Program-made: the position numbers and the translations under genes
DNA from: Candidatus Poribacteria bacterium
GTDB taxonomy: Bacteria; Poribacteria; WGA-4E; WGA-3G
Reading direction: 5' to 3'
Assembly (NCBI GenBank): GCA_022827185.1
Contig: JAJDTM010000042.1
Coordinates: 62,001-126,000 of the forward strand
Length of the DNA stretch: 64,000 nucleotides
Part shown: positions 34,070 through 43,029 of the stretch, in pieces
Numbering within the stretch: the stretch's first letter is position 1
Layout of the letters: each line of letters begins with the position of its first letter
The notes under the pieces: model-generated
What the model was told of the DNA's origin: nothing
Database searches by the model: none
The model's input: the letters and a program-made list of their open reading frames with translations, nothing else

Positions 34070-35485
34070 TTAGGCAATCAATTCTGAAACGACATTAGCA
34101 CCGTCAGGGGCAACGCGTACGGGGCGACCGTCGCTGGTGTGTAGTTCCAAGCTGGGGTCAATGCCGAGGAGTGTATAGATTGTGGCTGCCAGATCCGATG
34201 GCGTTACAGGACGTTCCTTTGGAAATTCGCCGAGCGCATCGCTGCTGCCGACGATCTGTCCGCCTTGCACACCGCCACCCGCCAACATCACGCTGAACAC
34301 GTTGGGCCAGTGATCGCGTCCACCTTGTGAGTTAATTTTCGGTGTACGTCCAAACTCACCCATGACCACCACGAGTGTTTCATCCAACAGGCCCCGCTCG
34401 GAAAGGTCATGAATTAGTGCGCTCAATGCCCGATCAAGGGACGGAAGATGTGCATTCCGATCCGTAGGGTATCGCTCTTTCAACTGGAATATATCGTTAT
34501 GCGTATCCCAACCGGTATGGTTGACGGTCACGAATGGAACACCGCGTTCGACCAACCGCCGTGCCAGTAGACAGCTCTGTCCAATTCTGTTCACGCCACC
34601 TGTTCCATACCGATTAAGAACCTCTTGCGGTTCATCGGAAAAATTGAATGCGCCCTTGGCTTCGGGCGATGTTATCAGATTATAGGCGCGTTCCAACGCT
34701 GGATCCGAAACTGTTGGCATCCCAGCATCTTTGGCACGACTGAATTCATTGAGTGCATTGACAAATTGTCTGCGTCGCGAGAGACGATCCATATCAATAC
34801 CTTGATAAAAATCAAGATCGCGGACTTTAAAGCCACCATGACCTTCTCTAAAGTCGTCTGTATTAGCGTTACGCGCGACAGAAAATGGGAGTGTGGCACT
34901 CGGTAAATATCCGTTTCCTGACACTTGACCTGTGAAGTTCGGAACTGCGATGTTTGGCGGTAAAGCGGTTAGCGCATCTTCTGAAGCGTTTTTACTATTT
35001 TGAGATCTGACATAGGCGACTGTTGCGCCAAAGGTCGGATACTCTAATGCAGGCGTGGGTTTATAGCCTGTCATAAGGTACTGGGTACCGAGACTGTGTT
35101 CACCCAGCGGTGAAGTCATTGATCGAATAACAGCAATTTTATCCATGATCTTTGCTGTCTGTTCCATGCATTCACTGATACGTACGCCTGTGAGATTTGT
35201 GGCAATAGTGCTTAGGGGTCCGCGAACCTCCTGTGGTGCGTTCGGCTTCGGATCGAAGGTTTCCAGATGACTGGGACCGCCATCGAGCCATATCAGGATA
35301 CAGGATTTTGCTTTTGCTGCGTAGGGGGTTTTTGCTTGGGTGTTTCTTCGCGGTGACCTCGCCCCTACGGCAAAGGCGCGTTGCAGGTGAAAAAAGTCCC
35401 CTAACCCAAGTCCAAGTGCTGCCAATCCACCCACACGGATAAAATCCCGGCGGCTCATACCATCACATCGTTTTACCGCGTCCAT
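34070..35485 (-). CDS. DUF1501 family protein, Tat-exported
   Basis: The protein is 471 residues with GGAGGAG upstream of the ATG. The Tat motif SRRDFIRVGGLAALGLGLG (about 11-29) directs export. DUF1501 motifs include CILIWLDGGPSHLETFDPKP, PLGEHSLGTQYLMTG, VVMGEFGRTPKIN and GRDHWPNVFSVMLAGGGVQGG, which place it in the alkaline-phosphatase/sulfatase-like superfamily. Members usually pair with DUF1549/1553 proteins in Planctomycetes. Substrate is unknown. The MITE-like element lies just downstream. Confidence 0.88.
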   Translation of the reverse strand: MDAVKRCDGMSRRDFIRVGGLAALGLGLGDFFHLQRAFAVGARSPRRNTQAKTPYAAKAKSCILIWLDGGPSHLETFDPKPNAPQEVRGPLSTIATNLTGVRISECMEQTAKIMDKIAVIRSMTSPLGEHSLGTQYLMTGYKPTPALEYPTFGATVAYVRSQNSKNASEDALTALPPNIAVPNFTGQVSGNGYLPSATLPFSVARNANTDDFREGHGGFKVRDLDFYQGIDMDRLSRRRQFVNALNEFSRAKDAGMPTVSDPALERAYNLITSPEAKGAFNFSDEPQEVLNRYGTGGVNRIGQSCLLARRLVERGVPFVTVNHTGWDTHNDIFQLKERYPTDRNAHLPSLDRALSALIHDLSERGLLDETLVVVMGEFGRTPKINSQGGRDHWPNVFSVMLAGGGVQGGQIVGSSDALGEFPKERPVTPSDLAATIYTLLGIDPSLELHTSDGRPVRVAPDGANVVSELIA

Positions 35486-35505
35486 TCTGTTTCTCCTCCT
35501 ATAAC

Positions 35506-38500
35506 CTAATCGGAATTTTTGCTACGGTGTTCCTGTGCTTTGTCGGGCTCCATACTTCTACCTTCAGCCGGACTAATTGCAAATTCAATTTTATCAATAC
35601 CTGCTTTTTTGGCAATATCCATTACCTTGACGATTTGCTCATGTAATACTTCTCGTCCTGATTGGATAGCAAGCACAGATTTTTGTTCTTCAGGCAAATT
35701 GAGAAGGCGAGTGCTCAATTCGTCAAATTGGACAACGTTTCCGTTTAAGAGCATTCTGCCAGTCTTTTCACCCTCGGTAGGGTTTTTAATAGCGATTGTA
35801 AGATCACTTACATTCAACCATTTTTCCAGCGTGGCAGGTTCTACACCAATTGCGTCTCCGACAGCCCCAAGCACATAAGGGTCTGGATGGAGCATCGGTT
35901 GCGTGAAAGCAAAGTTATGTAGCACTTTTCCGTCTTTGGCGATGATAACCGTCTGCGCGACGTTACGATTTAACCCGTAGCTGCCTGGACCCTCCCGACC
36001 CTCCTGAGAAACACTGAGTGAGACCTCACTTGGAATATGTGGGACTAATTTACTGGCTTGATTCTCCACGGTATCTGGCGTGTCTCCTAAAAATACAGCC
36101 TTGATATGCATTGGCTGTTTAGATTTCTCGGCGATTTGCGCGAGTAGACGAGAAATGCCAAGCAATCCGCGCAACCCGAGCCCGCTTTCATCCTGTAGAA
36201 AGAGAACGAGTAGTTGTCCGTCTGCCTCGGCGATAACATCGGACATTTTGCCCTTAGTTTCACTGTTGATGTCCTTAGCCATTAATGGTGGCAGTTTCTC
36301 ACCGGCTTGTGGACCAGAGAAGATCTTTGCGCCTTGAACCTTTTTAAACTCAGCGGGGTTTTTCACTTCAACGTTCTCTCGGCGGTATCGGTTTTTGTTC
36401 TCCTGCTTTGCTGCGGAAACACTCGCATTTATACGCTGCAATCTTTCGTTAAGCGCGTTAACCTGTTTTGCCAACCCTTCCAAGTGATCAAGCCTACGCT
36501 TTCGGCTCTCTGCTTCTACGGCGGAGAAACTTTCATCAAGGGCTTTGACCTGTTCAAGCAACTTTTCTAAGCGATCAAGCCTACTCTCTTGGCTCTCCAC
36601 TTCCACGGCAGAGACACTTTCAGTTAGGTGCTGCAATCCTTCTTGAAGCGTGTTGAGCTGCTCAATTAACTCATCCTTGTGATCGCTTTTACCCTCCGTT
36701 TTCTCTTTACCACGCTGCATCCGTTGATCGTCAGCAGGTGCTTCGTTCAACCATTTTTCGACTGATGCTGGATCTTCGCCAATTGCTTGCGCTATTACTT
36801 GCGCAATAGCACCAAGTACATGCGGATCGGCATAGACCGTCGGTTGTGTAAAAGCGAAGTTATGTAGCACTTTTCCATCTTTGGCAATAAGAATTGTTTG
36901 CTCAACATTGCGATTCAACCCATAATTCCCTGGTCCCTCGCGACCCTCCGGAGAAATACCGAGTAGAACGTTCTTAGACATGCTCTGCGCTACACCCCTT
37001 GCCACTCCGCTGACTTTTTGCTTCAACGTATCAGGATCATCACCGAGAAATACGACATTCATCTGCAGTTCCTGCTTGGATTCATTGGCGATTTTTGCGA
37101 TCATACGTGAAATGTCATACAGACCGCGCAAACCTGCGCCATCTTCACCTTGCAAAAACAGAATAAGCAGTTGTCCATCGGTCTTGGCGAAGTCAAGCGT
37201 CTCGCCTTCTGATTCACCGACAATACTTGTCGCATTTAGGGGTGGCAGTTTTTCGCCCTGTTGCGGTCCGGAGAAGATCTTATTTTCTTCGGACGTGTTA
37301 AAAGCTGCTGGATCCGCTATTTTCACTTGACGTTGGTTTCGGTATTGCCGTTTGTCCATCTTTGGGGAGGTTTCTTCTGTCTTATTGAGAAGTTTCTCAC
37401 CCTCCTCCAAGGTAACGCCTAATTTTTTCAGCGATTCAGCGTCAAGGATTAGATAACCGTTAGCAGGGAGTTTAACATCCTTCTTGAATAGGATTACCCT
37501 CTCCTCAGCATCCAATCCGATCATCCACTCTTTCAGGTTCAGTTCGCTATCGTTTAAATTGCGGAGTTCCACCCAGTCATAAGCATCAGCAGCGGCATGG
37601 TCGATCTCGGTAATGATGAGAGGCTTCAACTTCAGTTCACCATCGGTTCTGTTGAGGAGTTCCACCCAGTCATATTTCTCGTAGCGGCGTTTCGCGGCAT
37701 CATCGTTCAACCATTTCTCCAGCGCAGAGGCATCTGCTCCAACTGCGTCTGCGACGGCACCAAGGAAGTGTGGATCGCTATAGAGCATCGGTTGTGTGAA
37801 AGCAAAGTTGTGTAGGACTTTCCCATCTTTAGCCACAATAACCGTCTGTGCTACGTTGCGGTTCAGTCCATAACTTCCCGGTCCCTCACGCCCATCCGGA
37901 GATATTCCTGTTAATATCTCGTTTGAAATCTCTTCGTTTAACATGTCATGCGCCCAGTCAGGTAAGGTATCAAGACTGTCTGCGAGGAACACAACACCTA
38001 TCTGGAGCCCTTGATTAGATTTCTCAGCATCCGTCGCCTTGCTATGCCTTTTTTGGAAAGCATCAATTTTAAGAAGCAACTTAGACACGTTGACAAGCCC
38101 TTTTACGCCGACTGCATTGGTGTCCTGCAAGAATAGGACGAGCGGTTTTCTATCTGCTTTAGTGGTAATATCAAACGTTGTTCCGTCAAGTCTATCACGA
38201 ATGCCAGTTACTTTCAACGACGGGAGTTTTTCGCCCGGTTGCGGTCCAGAGAATATTCTGTTCTCTTCAGATCTCTCAAACGAGGTTGGGTCTTCCACTT
38301 TGATGTATGCATCGTCCTTGTACTCTTTCTTACCCATTTGCTCAGTTTTCGCTTTTTGCATGCCCTGTTTTTCTTCAGTCTTATCGACCGCTTTTTCTGA
38401 TTTCTCAGGTGTCTGAGCGAACAGTGAGACTTGGAAAGTTTTCAGCGGCACCAACTGTGCCATTGCCAATATGGGTAGACAGGTTAGGAGTAAGGTCGCT

Positions 38501-39480
38501 GCTATTAACCGCAAGCGCGGCTTCAGTTGAACGTCTAACCGTCGATTGCTTTTCAGGATAGCGTCAATCCGAGATTCCAACTGAGATGGCTGATTTAGGG
38601 ACAAAGCGAGTGGGATAGCTCTATCTCTGTGACGCACCAGATCCAACAGACACTGCGCGTAGTTTTTTCTTGAACCCGTCAATTGGATGACCCAATCGTC
38701 ACAGATGCGTTCCCGTAAGTGAACGAGTTCGCGGTTAAGGAAATGGTAAATCGGATGAAAGAAGAAGATAACCCCGACCAAATGCGAAAAGAGGTTTGTT
38801 AACCAATCGCGCCGTTGCACATGCGCTAATTCGTGAGCAGCGACTAACTCAAAGTGTTCCAAATTCAGCTTTGGAGGAATTAGGATGTAAGGCGACAACC
38901 AACCGAATGAGATCGGTGATGCTATTCGATCCGAAAAGCATACGGTGACCGGACGATTTATGTCGAGTTGTCGCGCCAATCGTTGGCAAATTGTCTGATA
39001 TGAATCATCAGCTGCTACGGCACTGCGTCGGAGTTGATGGATTCGGTACAAGCCAAACATGAAACGGATCAACATAACGAACGCACCGATTGTCCAGACG
39101 CACAGTAGCAGATCTGTTTTTGCCCAATTGACGATAGATTTACCGCCAGCAAGGAGTTGGTTCTTGGATTGTGTAGCGTTTTCAGTGGACGAAATTTCTG
39201 GTAAATCTGTAGTTAGTGCAGCTAAACCCGATACGTTTACTGGCTTCGCCTGCGTCAATTCTGGCACCGGGTCTCCGCCGATGGAGAGGGCTGGCACAAA
39301 CTGGTTCAAACCGAACAGGATCGGTAGACTGAGTAAAGATAACAGCCATAATAGGTGAACGGTGGTGTTGGAACGACGACTTTTGTGAAATAGGGGAGTC
39401 ACGACGAACCATATTAAGCCGCTCAGAAGCATCCACTGCCATGAGCAGTTGAGCAGGGAAAGGAGGATTTGCTTAGTCAT
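35506..39480 (-). CDS. BlaR1/MecR1-like M56 peptidase with three peroxiredoxin-like repeats
   Basis: The protein is 1324 residues. Four membrane helices (about 8-30, 42-60, 122-145, 335-355) enclose an M56 metalloprotease loop with HELAH (216-220) and HLRERICDDWV. The outside part is unusual. Three related peroxiredoxin/TlpA-like repeats start IFSGPQ (about 410-590, 734-912, 1053-1222), each with GREGPGSYGLNRNV (N in repeat 2), TVIVAKDGKVLHNFAF and EKWLN, but the usual Cys is absent (LFLQD instead). A lamin-tail-like segment (about 600-684; YDWVELRNLNDSELNL) and a coiled coil (about 927-1027) lie between them. The C-terminus (about 1230-1324) resembles an ExbD/TolR periplasmic domain. It forms an operon with blaI, overlapping by 8 nt. 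It is probably a sensor that cleaves the repressor; the ligand is unknown. Confidence 0.85.
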   Translation of the reverse strand: MTKQILLSLLNCSWQWMLLSGLIWFVVTPLFHKSRRSNTTVHLLWLLSLLSLPILFGLNQFVPALSIGGDPVPELTQAKPVNVSGLAALTTDLPEISSTENATQSKNQLLAGGKSIVNWAKTDLLLCVWTIGAFVMLIRFMFGLYRIHQLRRSAVAADDSYQTICQRLARQLDINRPVTVCFSDRIASPISFGWLSPYILIPPKLNLEHFELVAAHELAHVQRRDWLTNLFSHLVGVIFFFHPIYHFLNRELVHLRERICDDWVIQLTGSRKNYAQCLLDLVRHRDRAIPLALSLNQPSQLESRIDAILKSNRRLDVQLKPRLRLIAATLLLTCLPILAMAQLVPLKTFQVSLFAQTPEKSEKAVDKTEEKQGMQKAKTEQMGKKEYKDDAYIKVEDPTSFERSEENRIFSGPQPGEKLPSLKVTGIRDRLDGTTFDITTKADRKPLVLFLQDTNAVGVKGLVNVSKLLLKIDAFQKRHSKATDAEKSNQGLQIGVVFLADSLDTLPDWAHDMLNEEISNEILTGISPDGREGPGSYGLNRNVAQTVIVAKDGKVLHNFAFTQPMLYSDPHFLGAVADAVGADASALEKWLNDDAAKRRYEKYDWVELLNRTDGELKLKPLIITEIDHAAADAYDWVELRNLNDSELNLKEWMIGLDAEERVILFKKDVKLPANGYLILDAESLKKLGVTLEEGEKLLNKTEETSPKMDKRQYRNQRQVKIADPAAFNTSEENKIFSGPQQGEKLPPLNATSIVGESEGETLDFAKTDGQLLILFLQGEDGAGLRGLYDISRMIAKIANESKQELQMNVVFLGDDPDTLKQKVSGVARGVAQSMSKNVLLGISPEGREGPGNYGLNRNVEQTILIAKDGKVLHNFAFTQPTVYADPHVLGAIAQVIAQAIGEDPASVEKWLNEAPADDQRMQRGKEKTEGKSDHKDELIEQLNTLQEGLQHLTESVSAVEVESQESRLDRLEKLLEQVKALDESFSAVEAESRKRRLDHLEGLAKQVNALNERLQRINASVSAAKQENKNRYRRENVEVKNPAEFKKVQGAKIFSGPQAGEKLPPLMAKDINSETKGKMSDVIAEADGQLLVLFLQDESGLGLRGLLGISRLLAQIAEKSKQPMHIKAVFLGDTPDTVENQASKLVPHIPSEVSLSVSQEGREGPGSYGLNRNVAQTVIIAKDGKVLHNFAFTQPMLHPDPYVLGAVGDAIGVEPATLEKWLNVSDLTIAIKNPTEGEKTGRMLLNGNVVQFDELSTRLLNLPEEQKSVLAIQSGREVLHEQIVKVMDIAKKAGIDKIEFAISPAEGRSMEPDKAQEHRSKNSD

Positions 39481-39859
39481 CGGTTTCTTCTCCTTCAGGT
39501 TGGTAGTTGTTAATTAACGCCTGTAAGCGGTTGTGTTCATCTACGCTGGTTTGCCGCACTTCAAGGAGTGTGTTCACCAGTTTCTCGGCTGAGTTGTCAA
39601 AAAGGCGTTCCAGCAAATCGTTGAGCATCCTATGTGTAATCTCTGTCTCTTTGACTAAAGGTTGGTAAACAAACGTCCTACCATCAACTTCATGCGCCAA
39701 AAAGCCCTTCTTTTCAAGGCTTTTCATAGTCGTAGCGACGGTGGTATAGGCGAGCTTGCGGTCAATGTTATCGAGAACATCGTTGACCGTGGCACTTGTC
39801 AATTTCCATACCACTTTCATCACTTCAAGTTCTAAAGGGTGTAATCTCTGGGGTTTCAT
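39473..39859 (-). CDS. blaI: BlaI/MecI-family transcriptional repressor
   Basis: The protein is 128 residues. It has the winged helix of the BlaI/MecI/CopY family (LHPLELEVMKVVWKLTSATVNDVLDNI; YTTVATTMKSLEKKGFLAHE; GRTFVYQPLV) and a helical dimerisation tail. The paired M56 protease normally cleaves such a repressor after signal sensing. The stop overlaps the M56 start by 8 nt. A consensus promoter with an inverted repeat over the -10 sits 120 nt upstream, as expected for self-repression. Confidence 0.92.
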   Translation of the reverse strand: MKPQRLHPLELEVMKVVWKLTSATVNDVLDNIDRKLAYTTVATTMKSLEKKGFLAHEVDGRTFVYQPLVKETEITHRMLNDLLERLFDNSAEKLVNTLLEVRQTSVDEHNRLQALINNYQPEGEETDD

Positions 39860-39949
39860 CTGATTTGATCCTTATCTAATGGGTTATAATTGATTTCTAC
39901 AACTAATAAGACAATGCTTCACCACGAATGTTCGCAATTACGCATACTA

Positions 39950-40007
39950 AATACTATTTGTAAATACGTATCAATAGTATTATACACCCTATAAATATAT
40001 TTGTCAA
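39950..40007 (-). promoter_or_regulatory. blaI promoter with overlapping operator
   Basis: On the minus strand TTGACA (40007-40002), a 17-nt spacer and TATAAT (39984-39979) form a perfect sigma-70 promoter. AATACTATT (39950-39958) and AATAGTATT (39973-39981) form a perfect 9-bp inverted repeat with a 14-nt spacer that overlaps the -10 and the start site, the expected place for a BlaI dimer. Confidence 0.75.
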
Positions 40008-40082
40008 GTTAATTTACAAAAAAAATGCATAATTTTATGAAAATTTGTCAAGACTTACGCAAACTGAGCAAATGAGGTCAAG

Positions 40083-40859
40083 TTATCTTGAAGCTTTTAG
40101 ACTTCCCCAAGTGAGAGCCAGCTTATTGGCGGGGCTTGTGACAGGCCATCCTTCTGCATCCATGTTTTGGTTGATTTCGTCTTCACTTAGATCCCGATTA
40201 TAAACGCCAAGTTCGTCAACGAGACCTTTGAAGTAATAGACAGGATTAGCAGGAAATAACCTCGTTCCAAGTAACCAAGCTGTAGGCGTCGGACCTGAAT
40301 AAACTTCTGATGGGAATTCACCTTCTAAAGCTCCATCAACATAAAGCAAATATTTTTCATTAAAAACAACAGTGAGATAATACCAAGCCCCGAGCGTTTC
40401 AAGAAGTCCTTTTTCAGAATTCAAATCTCCACCGCCAGGAGGCCATTGACCAACGTTCAATCCGCCATCATTCCTCACGTAAATATAGTTTTTAGTAGAT
40501 CCACTCTTTTCACCGCCCTGCCATAGGAAACTGGGTGTCTCGTCCTTGTTATTTATGTACATCGAAATTGTAAGTGGCGGATCTATATTCAAACTCTCGA
40601 GAGCTCCGAAATCCACATAATCATCACCATCAAACTCCAGTGCCTGACGGACCTTGCCTTCAACGACTTTGGGATCGCCCTTCATGGTTCCATCATTTTC
40701 GCCAAAAACGTCTTTAACAGTATCACCATCTATATCAGTCTTATCAAAGGTCCAGTAGCTAACCAAACCCTCAGTAACCACTTGTGCCTTCGCCATATTT
40801 GTACACATAAAAATGGTTGCTATAACGGCAAAAGATATGAACAACATTTTGTTAAACAT
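40083..40859 (-). CDS. secreted LamG-domain protein with C-terminal TWGxLK motif
   Basis: The protein is 258 residues from the ATG at 40859, directly behind AAGGAGGTCAAA. A signal peptide (ending NMAKA) precedes a LamG/concanavalin-A-like domain (LVSYWTFDKTDIDGDTVKDV, ALEFDGDDYVDFG, WYYLTVVFN, FKGLVDELGVYNRDLSEDEI). It ends NKLALTWGSLKASR, the same T-W-G-x-L-K element seen at the ends of six proteins at 57713-63407. LamG domains bind glycans or proteins; the function here is unknown, probably a surface or extracellular protein. Confidence 0.82.
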   Translation of the reverse strand: MFNKMLFISFAVIATIFMCTNMAKAQVVTEGLVSYWTFDKTDIDGDTVKDVFGENDGTMKGDPKVVEGKVRQALEFDGDDYVDFGALESLNIDPPLTISMYINNKDETPSFLWQGGEKSGSTKNYIYVRNDGGLNVGQWPPGGGDLNSEKGLLETLGAWYYLTVVFNEKYLLYVDGALEGEFPSEVYSGPTPTAWLLGTRLFPANPVYYFKGLVDELGVYNRDLSEDEINQNMDAEGWPVTSPANKLALTWGSLKASR

Positions 40860-40982
40860 TTTGACCTCCTTTTCTTTGTCCAGCAACGGCAGAAATTACG
40901 GTCAGATGTTTGTCGTTGCTCTCTTGAGTGAATAAACTAAATTGGGTCGTTGTCGAAATTCATGGCATTCGCTTATCTTTTT

Positions 40983-42935
40983 TTAGAATCTTCCAAAGAC
41001 ACGCACAAAAATTTCCATGTAGTTTTGGTCATTAACTTCCCCGATTGCGCGCTGATCTATGTATCGCGCACCGATATGCAGAAACATCCGCTTCTCGTAA
41101 GCGACAAAACTCTTCTCCATTTCCGCTAACAGTGCTTGGCGGACAAAATCGTTATCGTTCTTTAGCATATCATTGAACAGGAGAATTTGCCCACCACCAG
41201 TGAGTTTGATGGTTTTTGTGAACTGATAGACGACTTTGAGGATAAGCGCGGGTGTCATATCCCGGACATGCGTACGTTCAATTTCGCGCAGTCGTAGCGC
41301 GCGTGAGATCTCCTCACCGTCGATTTCTGCGGTTAATGGGAGGTATTCGATCCTGTCTTCCGCCATCCGGAAACCGTTGCGGATGGTATACTTGAACATT
41401 GGACTAATTTCCAGCGATTTGGAAGGACGTAGGCGATACAACGTCTTGAAAATACCGACTTCGTAATGTTCATTGTCTTTCTCAAAATCGTAGTCGTATT
41501 GAACTTTGGCGCGAACTGTCGTGACCATTCGTTCAATTCCTGAGTATTCATACGTGATCTTGGCGGTGTTAATGAGGTCGTTTTGCATCAGCAGCGGATC
41601 CCTACGTCGTTTTTCGACCTCAACGCCGCCATCGACATAGAAGAATTGCACATGCCCGTCCCTTGTCATTTTCTGGATTTCCGGCTGGGATCGATAGAGG
41701 CGTTCTTCTTGTCTCCCCAAAAATCCGGCATAATACCACGTTTCGTCAGGAATCCGATCCTTTACGAGTTTGAGTTCGTTTTCAAAAACGAGCGAAGAAG
41801 CCCGTGCGAGTTGTTTCTGGTAGACGAGGTTAGCGAACGCTTTGGTTGAAGTAGGGGTATTTCTGAGTCTGAGGTTCTCTTCTGCCTGAAATCCAAGATC
41901 GAGGTTAACAGTGCTTGCCTGCTGACTTATCTCACGGTTCATGAAAAGTCGGATGCCTTGCAGTCCGACATCAAATTCGTAATTCGGATCCAAGTCGTTT
42001 TCCTCTTCATCACGGATGCCGTTATTGTTCCGGTCACTTTCGTCAAGGAAATCCTCATCGACATCAAAAAGCAGAATGTCGTCCTCGTAATCGAAGATAC
42101 CGTTGTTATTTTTATCAAGGTCGCCGGGAATAATCAGGGACGGTGGGTCAAGAAACGTGTTATCGGAGTAGCGGTCTTGGTCATCGTTATCACCGACAGA
42201 GCGGGAGGCATCGAACCGGGGGCCGACGCGATACGCTTCTGCCTGAAAAATCGTATCACCAACGGTTTGGAAGGCTTTGAAAACCGTTGTGGTCGCGTCG
42301 AAACGTGAACGTAGATTCTTTTGCAGTGCGCTCTTCGGCGTGACAGCCACCTCTGCTTTCACACCGTAGTTGGTAAAATTGGTTTCCAGATCCACCGCCC
42401 ACACGGGGACCTGGCGGAAGTACCAAGAAAGCCCCAACTGCGAATTACCGAACTTTGTGACCTCGCGCAAACCGATGCCCGAACCTTCTGTCTGCTCCTC
42501 TTGACCGTTTAATCGGTTAAGCAAACCCGGTACCATTAGGATCGTCCAATCTGTGCGGTTGGAGCGGACCTCCCAACGGACACCGCTGAGGTCAATCTGA
42601 TCAAAGGTGAATTTCGTGAAGGTTGTTGGGACTTCGCCGAGACTTAGGATGTTTTTGACACTGCCTGCGGTCTCCTCAATCACCATGACACTGTGGAAAC
42701 CACGTCGAAAGATGCGGTCAAAATCAAAGTTGTCCTGCCTGACTCGCTCTTCCTCGGTATCAGCGAGGAAGTTGCGTCGGTTTGTAAAATCGTATTCAAC
42801 GCGTCCAGAAAGGAATAACTTGCCAAATAGACTGTATACGTCCTCTGCATCAGCATAGAACACCAGAGAGCAGTTCAACAGTAAGAGGAGAAAGCCGGGG
42901 ATCAGATACTTTCGGGCACCTGTATTTATTTTCAT
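40983..42935 (-). CDS. outer-membrane beta-barrel-like protein with Ca-binding-type loops
   Basis: The protein is 650 residues with a signal peptide (about 1-30). Alternating amphipathic strands fill the chain, and it ends in FVRVFGRF, with a C-terminal aromatic typical of barrel proteins assembled by BAM. An acidic insert (about 265-320) has two EF-hand-like loops, DLDKNNNGIFDYEDD and DRNNNGIRDEEE, of the DxDxNxNG type that bind calcium in dockerin- and thrombospondin-like repeats. No named family recognised. It supports a diderm envelope. It is co-oriented with the propeller lipoprotein upstream but 94 nt away. Confidence 0.65.
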   Translation of the reverse strand: MKINTGARKYLIPGFLLLLLNCSLVFYADAEDVYSLFGKLFLSGRVEYDFTNRRNFLADTEEERVRQDNFDFDRIFRRGFHSVMVIEETAGSVKNILSLGEVPTTFTKFTFDQIDLSGVRWEVRSNRTDWTILMVPGLLNRLNGQEEQTEGSGIGLREVTKFGNSQLGLSWYFRQVPVWAVDLETNFTNYGVKAEVAVTPKSALQKNLRSRFDATTTVFKAFQTVGDTIFQAEAYRVGPRFDASRSVGDNDDQDRYSDNTFLDPPSLIIPGDLDKNNNGIFDYEDDILLFDVDEDFLDESDRNNNGIRDEEENDLDPNYEFDVGLQGIRLFMNREISQQASTVNLDLGFQAEENLRLRNTPTSTKAFANLVYQKQLARASSLVFENELKLVKDRIPDETWYYAGFLGRQEERLYRSQPEIQKMTRDGHVQFFYVDGGVEVEKRRRDPLLMQNDLINTAKITYEYSGIERMVTTVRAKVQYDYDFEKDNEHYEVGIFKTLYRLRPSKSLEISPMFKYTIRNGFRMAEDRIEYLPLTAEIDGEEISRALRLREIERTHVRDMTPALILKVVYQFTKTIKLTGGGQILLFNDMLKNDNDFVRQALLAEMEKSFVAYEKRMFLHIGARYIDQRAIGEVNDQNYMEIFVRVFGRF

Positions 42936-43029
42936 ATTTTATTGGCTATCAGCTGTCAGCCATCGGCTTTCGGTTAAGAGGGTTCTGATAAACTCATATA
43001 CTCTTTGCCAATCGCTGATTACTGGACAA

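Noticed and set aside
38430..38475. Sigma-54-like TGGCAC...GTGC site on the minus strand
   Set aside because: It lies inside the M56 coding region near a membrane helix and lacks the TT before GC.
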